Positions 6,116-8,468 of a DNA stretch of 8,468 bases are shown piece after piece. The stretch's first letter is position 1. Each line of letters opens with the position of its first letter. The notes below the pieces were generated by a model. The model was not told the DNA's origin. It did not search any database and saw only the letters and a program-made list of their open reading frames with translations. This stretch comes from CAWVWF01 sp963933885 (GTDB lineage: Bacteria; Bacteroidota; Bacteroidia; Flavobacteriales_C; GCA-002722245), in contig CAWVWF010000161.1 of assembly GCA_963933885.1 (NCBI GenBank), positions 1 through 8,468 of the forward strand. The letters are read 5' to 3'. Position numbers and translations under genes: made by a program.

Positions 6116-6784
6116 ATGAAATATTACATCTATATAATTGCTTTTCTTTTTTCAATAAATCTGCAAGGGAAGACACTCGTTTTAAAAATTAACAACCCAA
6201 AACCGCATATTCAAGTGGTTTTTAAAGACACTGTAATTTGGAGAGGAGAAGGGAATACTATTAAAGTAAGAGTTTCTGGAAAGTATAAAATCAAAAGAGT
6301 TGGATTGAAAGGAGGAGAGGTGAGTATGCCAGGAGGGTACTACAGGCTTTTTATTAAAGAAGGATATCAAGCTAATTTACTTGTGTTTTTAGAAGCACCA
6401 AACGGTAAAGTTGTTTTGGGATATCAAAGACTTATGAAGGTGGTTGATAGGGAGCGACCAATAGTTACGATGAGTTCTGTTGCTAGTGATTCTGTAATTC
6501 AAAAAACAGCAGTGATTAAATGCTCTCAATTAAGAGGTAAGTTGGTTAGTGGAAGATGGGCGAAAATAAAAAGCTTTGAAATGAAGATTAGCGATGGAGA
6601 GAAAATGGTTACCTATAAATCTACCAATGATGCTTTGACACTTCCAATGCGAAATGCAGTTAGAAAACATGTTAAACATGGTTCCATTGTTCGGTTCACA
6701 AACATACGGTGGATATCAGAAGAAAAGGTAAATAAAAAGTTGGAAGATTTATTACTTTTCGTAAATGATAATAAAACAAAATGA
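6116..6784 (+). CDS. Secreted protein resembling the two C-terminal domains of GldM
   Basis: A 222-aa protein with a signal peptide (residues about 1-18, 'YYIYIIAFLFSINLQG'). The rest resembles the third and fourth periplasmic domains of GldM/PorM, the inner-membrane-anchored shaft of the type IX secretion and gliding motor. Residues 20-110 start 'LVLKINNPKPHIQV' and close 'LGYQRLMKVVDRERP', recalling the family's 'N.l.iGvdNPi.v' and 'G...FRVk.iPdP.P'. The last part has 'IKSFEMKISDG' (151-161), 'ALTLPMRNAVRKHVKHGSI' (173-191) and 'VRFTNIRW' (192-199), like 'V.sF.v......G', 's.g..Ls..mk..lk...G' and 'v.ftnI.a'. The transmembrane and coiled N-terminal parts of true GldM (about 500 aa) are absent, so it cannot be the motor stator itself. 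It follows the previous gene by 3 nt. The GldM link is from remembered motif pattern. Confidence 0.8.
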   Translation: MKYYIYIIAFLFSINLQGKTLVLKINNPKPHIQVVFKDTVIWRGEGNTIKVRVSGKYKIKRVGLKGGEVSMPGGYYRLFIKEGYQANLLVFLEAPNGKVVLGYQRLMKVVDRERPIVTMSSVASDSVIQKTAVIKCSQLRGKLVSGRWAKIKSFEMKISDGEKMVTYKSTNDALTLPMRNAVRKHVKHGSIVRFTNIRWISEEKVNKKLEDLLLFVNDNKTK

Positions 6785-6790
6785 TGAGAA

Positions 6791-6819
6791 TTGTTCTCTC
6801 AATAAATCATTTATATTTG
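6791..6819 (+). promoter_or_regulatory. Bacteroidota-type promoter for the PorE-like gene
   Basis: TTG at 6791-6793, an 18-nt spacer, then TATATTTG at 6812-6819, an exact TAnnTTTG match. Transcription would start near 6825, giving a leader of about 60 nt before ATG 6887. It lies immediately after the stop of the GldM-like gene, so the PorE-like gene can be expressed separately from the two genes before it. The -33 TTG is the loop of a small GAGAA/TTCTC hairpin (6786-6798), and a 13-nt odd-length palindrome (6802-6814) overlaps the start of the -7 box. Confidence 0.6.
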
Positions 6820-6886
6820 TGACTCAGATTCGGAACATAATTTGAATAGGTTCGTTTTTGAAAGTAGTAATCCTAAATAGAAATTG

Positions 6887-8468
6887 ATGCAATTAAGAAA
6901 AGTTTTAACGCTCGTTTTTTCATTATTAGTAATTATTTCCATCGCACAACCTGAAACCTATTCGGTGAAAAGTAAAAAAGCAATAAAGCTTTTAAAAGAA
7001 GGGCAGATGAATTATGAAAGAAGGAACGGAGAAGCAGCTCTGGAATTTGCATTAAAGGCATTAAAGAAAGAACCTAATTTTATTGAAGCTCATATTCTTG
7101 TCGCCTACGTTCATATGGCAAAAAATAATGTTGAGCTAGCAATTCCAAGTTTAGAAAAAGCAATCGCAATTAATCCTGATTTCTTCCCTCACATCAAATT
7201 AGATTTGGGAGAAATGTATTACAAAGTTCAAAGATATGCTGACGCTCGAACTTTGTTATATGATTATGCTAGAAATAATAGACCTAAGGCTAGGCAAATG
7301 ACTAAGGCTAAGTTTTTAATTGCATCATGTGAATTTTCTATAAAAGCAATAGCAAACCCATTAGATTTCAAGCCAGAGAATTTAGGACCGAAAATTAATT
7401 CAGAATTTAAAGATTACTTACCAGTATTGTCTGTTGATCAGGGTACTTTGATTTTCACTAGAACAATTCCTAGTCAGAGAGGACCAAAAGGACAAGAAGA
7501 TTTTTATGCTTCCTTTCAAGAAAATGGAGAATGGGGTCAGGCTTTTAATATTGGAAGACCAATTAATACAGAAATGAATGAAGGTGGACATACTTTAACT
7601 CCCGATGGTCAGGCAATGATATTTACGATTTGTGATTATTATGGTGAATATGGAAAAGGAAGAAATGGATACGGAAGTTGTGATTTATTTGTATCAATGT
7701 TAGAAGACGGAAGATGGTCGAACGCTAAGAACTTAGGACCGAAAATTAATTCTAATAAGCATGATGCTCAGCCAAGTATGAGTAGTGATGGAAGAACAGT
7801 TTATTTTTCAAGTACTAGATCAGGTGGTTTTGGAAAGAATGATATTTACACATCTACATTAACGACTAGAGGTTGGAGTATCCCTAGAAATATTGGAGAT
7901 AAGATTAATACTCCAGGAAGAGAGGAAGGAGTATACATACACCCAGATAATAAGACATTATATTTTACATCAACTGGACATCCTGGATTGGGTAAAAGTG
8001 ATATTTATGTTAGTAGACGAGAGGCTGATGGTTCATGGGGAATACCAAAGAATTTAGGTTATCCAATTAATACTGGGGAAGATGAGTTTGATTTTGCTGT
8101 AGATGCAATTGGTGAGTACGCTTATATAACTTCAGATAGAGAAGGTGGTTTTGGAAACTGGGATATTTATAAGTTTAAAATGCCTGAAATTTTGAAACCA
8201 ACTCCAGTAACTTATATGGCGGGTAAAACTTACAATGCAAAGACTAAAGCAAGGCTTAGTGCAGATTTTGAATTGATAGATTTAGTAACGGAAGAAAAAG
8301 TAGTTCAATCACAGTCGAATAAAAACGGAGAGTTCTTAGTTTGTTTACCTACGGGAAGGGATTATGCATTGAATGTTGCTAAAGAAGGTTTCTTATTTTA
8401 TTCTGAAAGTTTCAGACTGAAGAAAAATAAATCACTTGAACCTACACATAAAGATGTTCCATTGCAAC
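6887..8468 (+). CDS. PorE-like protein: TPR, PD40 beta-propeller, regulatory-like domain (3' end cut off)
   Basis: Open from ATG 6887 to the right edge (527 codons plus one base), so the C-terminus is missing. A signal peptide covers residues 1-20, cleaved after 'ISIA'. TPR-type helices span about 25-155, including 'KAIKLLKEGQMNYERRNGEAA' split at 31-51 and 'AIPSLEKAIAINPDFF' (85-100). Five PD40/WD40-like blades follow (about 166-430), each built on 'lG.kIN....e..p..s.DG..lyFtS.R.GGfG..DIY'; the clearest are 'SSTRSGGFGKNDIY' (308-321) and 'TSDREGGFGNWDIY' (415-428). A carboxypeptidase-regulatory-like beta-sandwich starts near 443 ('YMAGKTYNAKTKA'). This order is that of PorE, a peptidoglycan-linked periplasmic component of type IX secretion, whose last domain is OmpA-like; I expect that domain beyond the edge. 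Bacteroidota carry several paralogues with this layout, so orthology to PorE is not shown. Its own promoter lies at 6791-6819. Confidence 0.9.
   Translation, partial: MQLRKVLTLVFSLLVIISIAQPETYSVKSKKAIKLLKEGQMNYERRNGEAALEFALKALKKEPNFIEAHILVAYVHMAKNNVELAIPSLEKAIAINPDFFPHIKLDLGEMYYKVQRYADARTLLYDYARNNRPKARQMTKAKFLIASCEFSIKAIANPLDFKPENLGPKINSEFKDYLPVLSVDQGTLIFTRTIPSQRGPKGQEDFYASFQENGEWGQAFNIGRPINTEMNEGGHTLTPDGQAMIFTICDYYGEYGKGRNGYGSCDLFVSMLEDGRWSNAKNLGPKINSNKHDAQPSMSSDGRTVYFSSTRSGGFGKNDIYTSTLTTRGWSIPRNIGDKINTPGREEGVYIHPDNKTLYFTSTGHPGLGKSDIYVSRREADGSWGIPKNLGYPINTGEDEFDFAVDAIGEYAYITSDREGGFGNWDIYKFKMPEILKPTPVTYMAGKTYNAKTKARLSADFELIDLVTEEKVVQSQSNKNGEFLVCLPTGRDYALNVAKEGFLFYSESFRLKKNKSLEPTHKDVPLQ
7382..7752 (+). 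repeat. Exact 20-nt direct repeat inside the propeller coding region
   Basis: Bases 7382-7401 and 7733-7752 are identical and both encode LGPKIN plus a Ser, 117 codons apart in the same frame. They mark the start of two PD40 blades (protein residues 166 and 283). Identity at the codon level is higher than needed to conserve the protein, which suggests recent blade duplication or gene conversion. Confidence 0.7.

Noticed and set aside
6182..6370. - strand open frame of 62 codons
   Set aside because: Antisense to the GldM-C-like gene, no promoter or motif; a shadow.
6786..6798. GAGAA/TTCTC hairpin as terminator of the GldM-C-like gene
   Set aside because: Only a 5-bp stem with no following T-tract.
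1..8468. tRNA, rRNA, CRISPR array, insertion sequence, riboswitch
   Set aside because: No cloverleaf-like segment, regular spaced repeats, transposase reading or known aptamer pattern seen on either strand.

Overview
The window is AT-rich and comes from a member of the Bacteroidota, most likely a flavobacteria-like lineage. Four things point there. Two promoters fit the Bacteroidota form (TTG, 18-19 nt spacer, TAnnTTTG). Shine-Dalgarno sequences are largely absent. One gene encodes a PorE-like protein (TPR, PD40 propeller, carboxypeptidase-regulatory-like domain) and another a GldM-C-like protein. A further secreted protein belongs to a type I associate with Bacteroidota. I cannot name the species.

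Left edge (1-845, + strand): the 3' end of a gene for an envelope protein with a TIMP/netrin-like (NTR) fold and one C-terminal membrane segment. A perfect AT-rich hairpin follows at 506-530. The 343 bases up to proB look empty, but read across three frames they hold the wreck of a group 3 truncated haemoglobin gene (about 530-845). It has one frameshift in a T-run, several in-frame stops, and a second frame change with an apparent internal deletion. Its last 11 bases overlap the 3' end of proB.

Middle (835-4596, - strand): a complete glutamate-to-proline pathway, transcribed proC -> proA -> proB with gaps of 22 and 15 nt. It has its own promoter (3693-3662), whose -33 element overlaps the stop codon of the upstream DUF72 (YecE-like) gene. 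ProB (glutamate 5-kinase) makes glutamyl-5-phosphate, ProA reduces it to glutamate semialdehyde, which cyclises to pyrroline-5-carboxylate, and ProC reduces that to proline. ProB is the short form without a PUA domain.

Right side (4682-8468, + strand): three envelope genes. The first is a 476-aa N-terminally anchored or secreted protein. Three bases later comes a 222-aa secreted protein resembling the two C-terminal domains of the type IX secretion/gliding protein GldM. After a 102-nt gap with its own promoter comes a large PorE-like protein that runs off the window, probably just before an OmpA-like peptidoglycan-binding domain. Together these suggest an envelope module related to type IX secretion or gliding, which is the most promising uncharacterised content here. 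The 85-nt divergent region between DUF72 and the first of these genes carries a repeated AATGTAAAT motif and an inverted half-site, a possible operator.
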